Shown here in pieces: positions 1-11,664 of a DNA stretch of 64,000 nt. Below the pieces are notes generated by a model, which saw only the letters and a list, made by a program, of their open reading frames with translations, searched no databases and was not told where the DNA came from. The stretch covers positions 105,697,006 to 105,761,005 of the forward strand of contig JAOWCC010000019.1 in NCBI GenBank assembly GCA_030867875.1, in the 5' to 3' direction. How positions within the stretch are numbered: position 1 is the stretch's first letter; each line of letters opens with the position of its first letter. The stretch is from Actinernus sp. WN-2022. Its lineage: Eukaryota > Cnidaria > Anthozoa > Actiniaria > Actinernidae. The translations under genes were made by a program, and so were the position numbers.

Positions 1-2
1 CT

Positions 3-1037
3 CAATACACAATCATGAATGGTAAGCAATCAGATGTAGCGCGTGTCACGCGCGGAATTCCCCAAGGGTCTGTACTAGGCCCGACATTATTCACATTGTA
101 CACAAATGACATGCCTACGGCAGTTACGTCAGGTACAGTTTATATGTACGTTGACGATACAACTCTCTATTGTATTGGAGATACAGTCGATCAAGTAACA
201 ATGGCACTCAACAACGCGCTGAAAGAGCTGAGTACATGGTGCACGGTAAATTCCTTTACGCCACATTCAACGAAGTGTGAAGCCATGATAATGTACAGAG
301 GAACATTTATTGGACCTATGAATACACTAAATATAGGCGAAAATAGACTAAGATGGGTATCACACACAAGATTACTAGGAGTTATAATTGACGATAAACT
401 TCATTGGACAAAACAGATTCTGGCATTAAAAAAGGGTTTTATAAATAAGCTCAATTTACTGAAAAGAAGTTGTTTTTTGCCCAGACAGATGCTAATAGAC
501 CTTTATCTCAAGATAATCCAACCCTCTGTCACCTATGCAATACCTGTGTGGGGAGGTTTTAATTGTAAGGATATTTTTAATTCACTTGAAATACTACATT
601 GTAGAGCAGCAAGAATAATATGTAATCTGCCGCGAGATATGCCCTCACAAGAAGTACTCACAAAAGTCGGGTGGGATACTCTATTTTATACATATAAGCT
701 AAATATACATGTAGGTAAATTAATATTTAAAATATATAATGAGTTAACGCCTCCAAGTATGTCCCACATTATTGATAAGCGAATTAATAAGTATAGCTTT
801 AGAAGTAAGAACAGGCTTATTACACCTCGTTTCAACACATACTACATGAAACATTCTGTTGCTCACAGAGGTGCCATCTTATGGAACACCATATCCGAGA
901 ACATTGACGCAACAACATGTACTACAAAGACATATATGGATAAGGCTAGAAAGATAGATACACTACATAACTTATATTTTAACTTTACATCAGTGCAGAC
1001 TCTCACTAAAGGAACTAAAGATTACATATATTATTGA
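3..1037 (+). CDS. Non-LTR retrotransposon reverse transcriptase, C-terminal part
   Basis: Reading frame open from the left edge (first ATG at 15) to a TGA at 1035-1037. It shows RT motif RGIPQGSVLGPTLF (about residues 13-26) and the catalytic YVDD box (about residues 45-48), followed by the C-terminal region typical of CR1/L2/Jockey-like LINEs (WGGFNCKDIF, HCRAARIICNLP, ILWNTIS). The canonical box in this group is usually F/YADD; here it is YVDD. The frame is uninterrupted over 340 codons, so the copy is fairly young, but the N-terminal RT and endonuclease regions lie outside the window. It is on the same strand as the JARID2 gene and probably lies in one of its upstream introns. Clade assignment below non-LTR level is not secure. 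Confidence 0.85.
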   Translation, partial: QYTIMNGKQSDVARVTRGIPQGSVLGPTLFTLYTNDMPTAVTSGTVYMYVDDTTLYCIGDTVDQVTMALNNALKELSTWCTVNSFTPHSTKCEAMIMYRGTFIGPMNTLNIGENRLRWVSHTRLLGVIIDDKLHWTKQILALKKGFINKLNLLKRSCFLPRQMLIDLYLKIIQPSVTYAIPVWGGFNCKDIFNSLEILHCRAARIICNLPRDMPSQEVLTKVGWDTLFYTYKLNIHVGKLIFKIYNELTPPSMSHIIDKRINKYSFRSKNRLITPRFNTYYMKHSVAHRGAILWNTISENIDATTCTTKTYMDKARKIDTLHNLYFNFTSVQTLTKGTKDYIYY

Positions 1038-1125
1038 TATTGTTACATTTTTAGCATTCTTAACTTTTTAGACATTTTATGATATTGTTACATTTTTAGC
1101 ATTCTTAACTTTTTAGACATTTTAT
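1036..1125 (+). repeat. Two exact 45-bp tandem copies in the LINE 3' UTR
   Basis: Positions 1036-1080 and 1081-1125 are identical 45-base units beginning GATATTGTTACATTTTTAGC, directly after the RT stop codon. A recent duplication inside the element. Confidence 0.9.
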
Positions 1126-1256
1126 GATTTATGAATAATTTAGCCACTTTTTTCAATGTATATAATTTTTATATTTATGTTACACACGACCCCACAAGCG
1201 GCGACGCTTTAATGTATATCGTGTTTAAATAAAAGTTATTGTATTGTATTATTGTA

Positions 1257-2109
1257 GATGAAGCTCGATGTTGCAGCTGTGTTCTCTATTATTTTGTATT
1301 TGTATGAGTCTGTCCTGAACCAGTTATTAGAACTGATGTGTTCCCTTTGAGAAGTGGCCAATCACCAATCAGACCAGTCCATTCATGTAAATGTAAAGTG
1401 GCTTAAGATTACCTGAAGTATTATACAAATGTAATTAAATACTATTTATTGTAGAATGGTGTCCCCCATTCAGGTAGACTTTAATTATAGATAACAGAAA
1501 GCACCAATTCTTACGTGGGTTATGTTTGGTTAAGAACAACAACATTCAAAATCTGTTTAACATGTCTAATCATCTAGCCAACCACACAATTGCAAGTGAG
1601 GTCTACCAATCAGGCACACAGTTTCCTCAATCAAATTGAAACTTAAGGTGGTTTTTGTGGAAGGAGAAAATCATTCTGTAGAACCTGGAGAAAAATCCTT
1701 GAAGCAAGGAAGAGATGCCAACAAATTCAACTATATGTTGCACATATATATGCATTTGTGAATCGAATGGGCCTCACTATGTCAGCACCTACTAACTGCT
1801 AATTCTCCCCTTAACTTGGCATGCATGAGCCAATGAGAGAAAGCTGTATGTAGCATGCTTTGGAATTTACTTTTTCACTCCTTAAATCACTTTAACACTG
1901 TTAATCAACTACCACTCACATGTACACATACTACATGTTCATGTACATCCATGTAGCCAGGCTCTTCAGTCATTTACTAAAGCAACGTATGTTGCTTATA
2001 GTTATTCTGGGGGAAATTTACCTGTTGTGTCGATAAACAATGTAAATTAGATAAGGATTTGTCGTAAAAAAATAAATTGTTGTTGTTGTAATGTTATACT
2101 TTTTTGCAG
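1257..2109. other. Intronic sequence, no gene seen
   Basis: AT-rich sequence ending in a T-rich tract and acceptor TTTTTTGCAG at 2100-2109. No exon homologous to JARID2 or other coding signal was recognised here. Confidence 0.5.
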
Positions 2110-5100
2110 GAACCCATGAAATTTCCCAAGTCTATCACTCCTCCACTGTCATTCAAGGTATCTCCACGACCAACAGCACCTACATGTAAGACTGGAGGAT
2201 CTAACAAGGTTACACCGTCACTCAGCCCTGTTCCAGGACCTTTCATGTCCACCTCACCTGTCATGATGCCGTCATCACTATCACCATCTAGTTTTGTAAA
2301 TTCTTTATCCATGGAGTTGCAGAAAGAGAGAAGTTCATCACCTGAGGGCTCTGTAGTTGAATTGCCACCGCCGCCACCTCTTATAAGTCACCCTGCACAA
2401 ACTCCATTGCTGGCACCACAGGCACAGCAATTGTGCTGTTTGCCGCCACCATTACTGTATATTCCTGCTGCAGCTCAGAAAGTTACCCATCTGCATGGAC
2501 CACCAAAGCTAGAGAGAATGTCTGTTTGTTCATCGTCATCATCATCTCAGACCAACAGTGAAGATGATGACTATGTTTCTAATCAAAAAACATTTAGAGA
2601 CAGCCCTCCTGTGCTTACCAGATGTTTTCCTGTTAAGGAAAGCAATGTTTTTAGTGATGAAGAAGGTGGGCATATGCTTTCAAAGAAGAGTGAAGCTTTA
2701 CCTTCTGCTGATGTTGAAAAGATAGTTCCTGTCCCTGAAATAACACATCCTTCTCCATCTTTAGAAGCAGGAGAGTCATTTGCCAATTCTCCAAAAGATC
2801 CTCCCATCCTTCATAGAGCCAAAGACAAACAGACATCAACACATTTGTGTGTAAGAAAAGATTGTCCTTCTGAGCTCTCTGGAGAAAAGCTAAAGGAAAA
2901 CTCCCTAAATCAGCAGATATCAGTGATTGATTTATGTGAGAGTTCACCTGAAAAGCAGACATCCCCAGAACAAAATTTCAAATGCCAAAAAGTAAAACCA
3001 AACAACAGTGATTGCTGTCCATTACATTCTACTAGGAGCTCCTCACTTTCAACTATAGGCAAATTTTCTGAACAATCATCCAGTACACTTGATATCATGG
3101 AGTCTTGTCCAACAGAGAGCACTTCCACACACAAGAACAACATGCCATTCATAGATTTATGTGAACAAGACTCGAGTGATCTATTTAGGAAGTTTTCACA
3201 CATTCAGAGCTCCAAATCACCAGTTCTACAAACAAGTATATCAGCTCCTTGTCCACTTCATCCTTTTGGAAATATAATCTTAGAGGCACGTTTGAAATCT
3301 AGGACAGCACTTTGCTCCCAAGAAACTTCTAATTGTAAACCAGGAAGTTCTCTTGTAACAAAGGGGGCTTCATCTCGAGAGATTCCAGTCATAGATCTTT
3401 GCGACCCAAGCTCTTCTGCTACAAGTTTTTTACAAGATCATACGTCTTCAACAGAGGAAACCAAGGATGCAAAACTTGTGAGTGTCAGTCAACTTGATGA
3501 GAGAGATATTATATATACACACCAGTACAGGCTAGGCACAAGTATTTCCGTTGGAACCTTGGATGACAATTTAGAATCATGTTCACATTCTTCATTCACA
3601 AAAGAAGACAAATGTCACAATGGTGTAAGTGTTAACACAAGGCTTTCAGGAAATGGTGACAAGTTCCATGCACCTTGTCACCAAAATTCGTTATTCACCC
3701 ATGGAAATGCACAATCAGACACTGATAGCTCTCAAACAGAATCGTTGCCATCTTTAGATCACAGTGAAAGCCCATCTCCTTCTCATAGTCACTCTGTAAT
3801 TGGTCATTCCAGTCCTACTTCATCCATGCGCAAGCTTAGGTCTGGGACCCGCCAGGGGAACTTGTTTATGCAATTAACTAGGAATCAGTTGGAAGTTTCA
3901 CTTGCAAGTGAAAGTAGTGCAACACCTCTACTTTCCTCTTGTCTTGTTCTTGGAGAGAGAAATCCAACGTCTTTGAAACCCCAGCCATCTGTGGCTGGGA
4001 TTATGGTCGCATCTTCTTCATCAGTGTCTGACAAACATTCCCCTCCATTGCCATCAGATGAGAAGTATGCTTCCTCGTATTGCAAAATAACTGTGTCATC
4101 AACATTGGAACAATGTGTGTCAAGATCATTGACACTGGAGCACTGTGAGTCAGTATCATCTACAATGGAACATTGTTTGCCAGCATCACCAACATTGGAG
4201 CGATGTTTGCCAGAACCATGTAATCAATATGTACCTGTATCATCCTCATATAACAGGACATTGACATCCCAAGATGCTTCTGTCTCGCATCTGTCACATG
4301 ATCAACATGTGTCTTCCTTGATATCACAAACTTCATCAACACAGACAATGGCAAAAATCAAATGTCCAAACAGCACTTCAGAAACATTCCCACCTCCATG
4401 GTCACATCTTCAATCTGCTTATGGTATTTCTAGTTGCAGTACATCACCAAGGCCATACACATTATCCATTAACACTGAAGTATCAAAACGAATGCAAATC
4501 ACATCATCTTCTTCATATCCTTCAAATCAACTTCTTTCTTCTAGTACACCAAAGTTCTCCGAGACGCTTAGTCCAAGGCTAAGTCAGCCATACCAGGTAC
4601 CAAAAGCATTTCAAGGAAATTTTCCCTATCAGGAAAGAGCCAAGTCTCCAAACAGCCTTAGGGAAGAGTTTGTAAACACCCAAAACGACAGTTATAACAA
4701 CAACTTGCAAAGATGCCTTGAGGACAAATCGATGTATCTGAACAGACTAGAAATGTTTACATCATGTGGTAAAACATGTGAGAGACCTATTGCTACATAT
4801 GATGGACTACTGGAAAAGAGTAGTGACCTTGAAAGAAGTTGTTTGATGGCCAACATTGAGAAAGGAGTGACTCTTCAAATGACTGTGAACATGGACAAAG
4901 AAATAGATGGGAACAGAGTGGAGAAGAAAAGAAGGGGAAGACCTCCAGGATCCAAAAACAAAGTTATTGATCCTAACAAAAAGACAACTCCAAGACGGAG
5001 AGCTGGGAAGAAGCTTGAAGGAAATAACAAACAATCATCATTTCCATTAGACAAATCTGCTGTCAGACCATTGGAAAAGGACTTTTCAGTAAAGGGTAAG

Positions 5101-5310
5101 ACACAAGAAGACAAACCATCTAAGGACCCAACACCGAAAAAGAAAGTAAAAAATGATTGTAAGCCTTCTCCAAAACCGAAATTGGCAGCATCCCCTATTT
5201 TGAGACCGTCAGAAGAGGAGTTCAAGGATCCTGTTGAATACTTACAGTCTGTGGAACCTGCCTTGGAAAAGTTTGGTATATGCATTGTTGAACCACCAGA
5301 GAGTTGGAAG
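2110..5310 (+). CDS. JARID2: JARID2 large exon: N-terminal region, AT-hook, start of JmjN
   Basis: 3,201 bases, phase 0 to 0, acceptor TTTTTTGCAG and donor AAG/GTGAGA. Codes 1,067 residues rich in Ser, Pro and Thr. It contains three IDLC motifs, a 10-residue repeat, a Lys/Arg-rich stretch with RGRP AT-hook (about residue 940) and, at the end, the JmjN opening (EEEFKDPVEYLQS, KFGICIVEPPESWK). The reading frame continues 27 bases past the donor before a TAG, which is intronic read-through. Confidence 0.92.
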
Positions 5311-8300
5311 GTGAGAGATGCTACACGTAATAAGTGGTAGTCTAGATGTTATTTTGCTCTGTACCTGTCTTAAATAGATAAGCAGATGCAGATGGTGTCA
5401 AAATGCGATGAAAACAATAGTCATATCAGTTGTCTGTATCATCTGTTTATGTATTAGAGCACTGGCAGCTAAAATGCATCACATGTACCTGTTAAATATC
5501 TTACACTCATTTGACTGGCCATTCTCATGTGTCCTCCAGTGAAACCAGGGTCATGTTTATTTGTTGATGTCCCAGTAGAAGTAGAGTTGGCAGAGATGCT
5601 AAAGCTGTTTGAGTCTGTCTTCCAGTAGTCTAGAGTTGAAAGACTTTGCCTTGTTTTCGGGGAATTTAACCTCTAATCTAATAACCCAAATACCAACATC
5701 CTAACAACTGTTTCTCTTGTGTCTGATATGATGTTATTGTGTTAAACTTTTTTTCTCAACAGCCCGAAAGTCACTTGCCAGGAAACCTAAGATTCAACAG
5801 TCAGTGTCAGTTAGTGCATCGATTGAAAGACAGGTATAAAATGCATATAATTCATTAAAATGCTCTCCACAAGCGATATATTGACATTACGCTACATTTT
5901 GCTGAATAAAACTCATTTATATTAATCTTGAAAAAGCTTTTGAAAGAAGCCAAAGTACTCCCTTTAAGATAAAGTAAAATCAAAAGCATCATTTTAGGGT
6001 ACATTCGATTGACCATATTCCAGAATACAAATACACAGAATGATCACTACAAATGCTTATATTGGGATTCTTCAGCCACAGCAATACTAAATGTACAATG
6101 TATCCTGAACATCATATGTCACCAAGAGTTTGTAGCTGAAAGTGCGAAATGTGCCTGAACCAGTGATTTCTAGTGCCTATTCAATCTATTCTGACTTTGC
6201 AATACAGTCAATCGAACGCACCACCCTTAGTGTATCCTGAATATCATATGTCAGCAAGTGTTTGTAGCTGAAAGTGCGAAATGTGCCTGAACCAGTGATT
6301 TCTAGTGCCTATTCAATCTATTCTTACTTTGCAATACGGTCAATCGAACGCACCGCCCTAAGTGTATCCTGAATATCATATGTCAGCAAGTGTTTGTAGC
6401 TTACAGTGTAAAATGTGCCTGAACCAGTGATTTCTAGTGCCTATTCAATCTATTCTTACTTTGCAATACGGTCAACCGAACGCACCGCCCTAAGTGTATC
6501 CTGAATATCATATGTCAGCAAGTGTTTGTAGCTTACAGTGTAAAATGTGTCTAGTGCCTATTCAATCTATTCTTACTTTGCAATACGGTCAATCGAACGT
6601 TCCCTTAGTCTTAAACCAAATGACAAAGTACTCAGACAGAAAACATGGAGCTTCACATTTTCGATGATGCCTGAAATCTGCAAGTTAATACATTGTTTGA
6701 AAAACCCACAAAATAGCCAAAAGAGACAACAGGTGGTTTGTAAGTCTACGTTTTCGTCAAAATTAGCACATGCATTTAGCTTATGTGAAGCCCTATGGTT
6801 GAAAGTCATGATACTGCCATAATAAGCTCCTTATTTACATTTCTGTTCAATTGACTGAGAGATTGGGTTATGTGTAGTGTGTCTGGCTACAACTGCCAAG
6901 GACCGTATTTGACCGTGACTACGGAAACTTAATATTTAAAACCTTGTTGGTCTACTTTGACAAATTGATGTGATACGTTTGCCTCAGGGTTCAAGTAATG
7001 TTTTTTTTATATGAGTACTTCGGGTTTCCTTTCCTTTTTGAACAAAACGTGTCAGACATCACGGTGACACTCCTTTAACTGTTTTTTTGTTTAATTTTCT
7101 GGCACACCAGGTGGGGACCAGTAGAACTTAAGCTTGCTTGTATAGAAAAGCACTTGAAGCAGCAGCAGAATTCTGTTCTTCTCGCTCACATGCCTCAGGT
7201 AGGTATTACTACGGAAATCAGCAGAATATTTTCTCAAAATAAGAGGGAGATGTACATACATTGTGGCAAGTCTGGTAGTATCTGCTATGAGGAATATTGT
7301 GCGGGACACAAGGAATTTGGTCTCACATGGTAATGAACATTGCTCCGCATATACGTTCATATCTGATTTTGTGATTTTGGCTATCATTGAAAGTGTTTGG
7401 AGTCTCAGAAAAAGGGAGAACATTTGCTCAAGATGCTAATAAATCATAAGTCAGATATATATGTGCATACAAAGTAGTACTTGTTACCTTGTGAGGCCAA
7501 ATTCCTTTGTGTCCCGCACAACATTCATCAGTGCAGATACCACCAGACTTGTCATGATGTATGTCTTTTATTTTGAGAAATACTCTATTGATTTCCGTAG
7601 TATTTATCATATTCCACCCAAACTCATTCAAAACGTTGAAAATGTTAGCTAGACTTTAAAAAAGCTCAACATTTGTCAGAATTTGACTTGCAAAGAAACA
7701 ATTCCATTCACGGTTTCAAAAACGTAATCTTGAGTATATCAATGCCTGAAACATGTCCCTCCTGAAGTGTTTATGGGAAAATGTTGTTAGTTAGTACAAG
7801 AGTAAAGCTTTTAATTTTGCTCGATATTCGATCCAGTAAAAGTTAAATTTGATGGATTAGTTTTGAAGTCAAAGTCTTTTGAATGAAGACAATTATGTGC
7901 CGGATATGCTAGTATTTGTATTGGGAATGCTTTGTTTGTTTTGCAGTGTGTTTAGTTCTTGTTGTCTAAGTGGCCCCATTTACAGTAATTGCACTGTAAA
8001 CATTTACAAATCTTGATTTGAATGATTGTTAAACGCCTTAACACAATACAATACAATACAAAATCTTTATTTTCTACGGGTCCTAGACGTTGCCGTCGTG
8101 GTTGCTTAAGCTCTCTAGTTCCTTTCCGTAGGCAAAAACGTGAAATTCAAAAGGAAAATGTTTGGGATTTCCAACAAATATATGTATCCACAGCTTACAT
8201 CAAACTAAGAGATAAAAAGTGAAGGAAGAAAGGCTAGCAGTTGAGCATTGTGAGGTTGATGCCCATTGGCACAATTTGACAGCACAAAACTGATATATGA

Positions 8301-11300
8301 TGTTACATATCATCTATCTCTCTATCAAGATTGGTGGCCTGGATGTAGATCTCATGGAAATCTCGAGAGTAATGGAAGAATTTGGAGGAATGCAAAAGGT
8401 AGGAACGTAGTTTTGAAAGATACCTTAGAAAAGTTCTCGTCCTATTCCTATTATGCTAACTTTTATGGCTTTATCGTAGGTTATTGATTCCAAAAAGTGG
8501 ACCAAAGTTGCTGACATGCTTCGAATCCCCAAAGCAGTAAGTCGGCTTTCATTTGCTTGAGTCAGTATAGCTTACTTGCTATTTTTGTAACACCCATACT
8601 CCACACAAATTGTATTAAAGTGATGAGAATGGCTCGATTTTGTTGTTGAAGATGGGGCACAAGATATCCTAGCATAGGACTTTTTCAGGAAACAGTCCTG
8701 TGTTGATCTATCACTTAAATAACCAATGAATTGCACTCATGATACCACGGGAAAGCTTTACTGGATGGCAAACAGATTAATGCTGTCTAGAAAGATAAAT
8801 TGGAAAATAGCATTTACAAACAGGTTTTGGTAATAACACTACCAATCTCGTACAAGTGCCTTTAAACAAATGAAGTCAGATTGTTTTGCAACCCAGTACA
8901 ACCACGTGATTGCATTCCTGCAAAAGGCCATTATCGTTTTTATTAGAGAACTTCAAAAGCATAAAAATAGTAGGAAGATTTGACTGATGAATTCAAGTTC
9001 AGGTTATTAGTTTAGGTGAAGTGCCGTTAGTTTTGTTACATGTTCGAATTGGAAGTAATTGTAACTTTCTTTTTTTCTTTAATAGGCGCAAGATCGCATT
9101 GGCAAGTTGCAGGACATATACTGCAAGTATCTTCTCTCCTACGACCTTTTGCCACAGGTAATTAAGACACGCTGCAACATTGTACTCAACATTGCTGTGA
9201 GCAATGTGGCAGCAAGTGTTGTAGCATGTGTCATAACAAAAAAAAAAAATCCTATAATGGCGTTAAGCTTTGAAACGATCCACCAGTGTTAGCTCGGTGC
9301 TACCCTCTTTAAATATCATTATCTATTATCATCATCATTATATCATTATTATATTTTTTAAATTTATTCTGATTTACCACTCGAAGATGGACAGAGAACC
9401 CCTTCTACTGCCATTGCCAGCAATGTTGCAGTGTGTGTCCATTCCATCAGTTGGGCCAAGTCTTTAATGACAATCCTAGTTATAAGTCTTGTGCTCGGGG
9501 TGGCGCAGTAGTTAAGTGCTTCACCTCTCACCTCTGTGGCCCAGGTTCGATTGTTAGATGTGGCGCCATATTTAAGTTGAGTTTGTTGATATCTCGCCCT
9601 TGCTCCGAGGGGTTTTCTCTGGGTTCTCCAGTTTTCCTCCCTCCACGAAAACCAACACGCTAACTTTGGATTAGCAGATATTTGACTTTGATCAGCCTCT
9701 ATGGTTATTTCAGGTCCTGTTAGAAATTCAGTGTGTGTTTTTAGAAATTCAGTATGTATTTGCTTGACTTGTTTTGTACATGTAGGAAGAAAAAGCGGCT
9801 TTAGAAGAGCAAGTGAAGGAGGACATAGAACAAAGAGTCCACGATGGTAAGGCATTTTATGTTTTAACGTATTGAACCTTCTAGTTTGCACTTTTTTACG
9901 TTCTTTCCCTGACTCAATAGGTTGCCAAGGTGACAGGACAGAGAGTGACAGTGAGTGTGTTAGGAAGGTGAGTGGGCCTGACACCGCAAACTTTATGTTC
10001 TACATATCAGTCATTGGAGGAAAGAACATACTGCAGATTCATTGACATGTTGCTAATGAATGTGCCATCTGTTGCATGATTTGAAGTCAAACACTCAATA
10101 TTTTACGACTTCTCTCCATTGAAAATAATGAAATTACTTGGCCACAATAGTACACGTATTCTACCTACTTGAATGTAGACAGTGAACAAAAGAAACACAA
10201 AGCAGTCAAATTGTGTATAAAAACGTGAGGGATGAAACGTTGCAACAAACACAAAACCATACACCATTAAACACTCAACCTGAATCCACAGGATCTGCCA
10301 AAAAAGCGAAAAGTTTACAACTGTCATTTCGTGAGTGTTACACACTGCTGTGATATGCTCTGATACAGCCGTGATGTCTCAGGGGAAATAGGGATAATTA
10401 CTCGGGCTGCCTGTGGCAGCGCCGAGTCTTAAAATGCAAGCGGTTATTATTATTATTTTTTTTATTTCATGTCAGACGGCTTCTGCGCATGCGGTAAAGG
10501 TCAAATTCCAACCAATCAGATTGCACTGTGCTGGTCACGCAAACAAAGGTTAGATTTCCTCAGGCGCGCTCAGATAAGAAAGCTCAAAGCTCTCAGACGA
10601 GGCGAGACAAGGAGATATCAATTTCAAATAGTCATTGTCAGAAATCTATTCCATCGTCGGTGGGCAATTATGCAATACAACCTAAATTTGGGTCAGGTCC
10701 ATGTTTTACGACAGAATAACCAGAGTCTTTCTACTGGATTCGGAGAGCTCGAGACATTATACAAGTCTGCTAATATGGGGAAAACTGAAACACAAAATGA
10801 ACTTTGACGGCAGAAACCCTCATATTTGAGCCAAGCGGAATATTTACATGATCCGCTAAGATTTTTACAAATCTAATTAGTTAAGCAGATGTACGCAGTG
10901 TATGCCAACTGAAATGCTGTGCTCGTTTTGTGGCCTACGGCTCAGTGGGGAAACTACACGAACAAGAAGCATGAACTGCCAGCAAAGAGAGAGGAATTGA
11001 TCGGAGACGTTAAATTAATTTCATCTTCAAATTATCTCATGTGGCCCGAGTGAAAGGCCAGATGGGCTCTTTTCTACTTTCAACACACAGTCGCTAAACT
11101 GTACGAAATCTCCAAGAATAAATCCCTAATGTCCAAACTAACGGGAAAAACTGAAAGAGGAAATCCTTATGAGAAATCGACGTACATATGAAGCTATATA
11201 AGTTATCATCGACTATATGGGAGTCAAACATCGAGCTGCTATGAAACCGCTTGTGACAGTTTGTTTACGCACTTTCATGACAAACGAACGTTTCTACTTT

Positions 11301-11628
11301 CGACACAACGGTCGCTAAACTGTACGAAATCTCCAAGGATATATCCCTAATGTCCAAACTAAAGGGAAAAACTGAAAGAGGAAATCATTGTGACCAATCG
11401 ACATAAATATGAAGCTCCAGAAGTGATTATTGAATACATGAGAACCCATAGAGAAAACCGATAATAATGAACACGGTATTAGTTTCACCGACATTTGTGG
11501 CGTAACTGAACTCGCACTACAGCATAGCTTGAAATACTGTACGAAAACTCAAGAAATCTTCCATAGAATGTTCTATTTTTTTTACAGCTGAGAACTGTAT
11601 TATTAAACACAAGAAATAAAACAATGGT

Positions 11629-11664
<36 letters not shown>

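Larger units (their letters stand above)
1..1256 (+). mobile_element. LINE 3' portion with short tail repeats
   Basis: Contains the RT frame, a 3' untranslated part, an AATAAA at about 1228 and a short TTGTA-rich tail near 1236-1256, the simple-repeat tail expected for CR1/L2-like elements. The 5' part lies off the left edge. Confidence 0.7.

Noticed and set aside
2104..2115. TTG at 2104 or ATG at 2116 as the start of the large JARID2 frame
   Set aside because: A strong acceptor ends at 2109 and the family has further N-terminal sequence, so the exon is internal.
9364..9984. 206-codon - strand frame
   Set aside because: It runs antisense across the SINE at 9496-9770 and two JARID2 exons; no protein family resemblance.
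10469..10807. 112-codon + strand frame
   Set aside because: Lies inside a repeat element and shows no domain; an overlapping frame is equally open.
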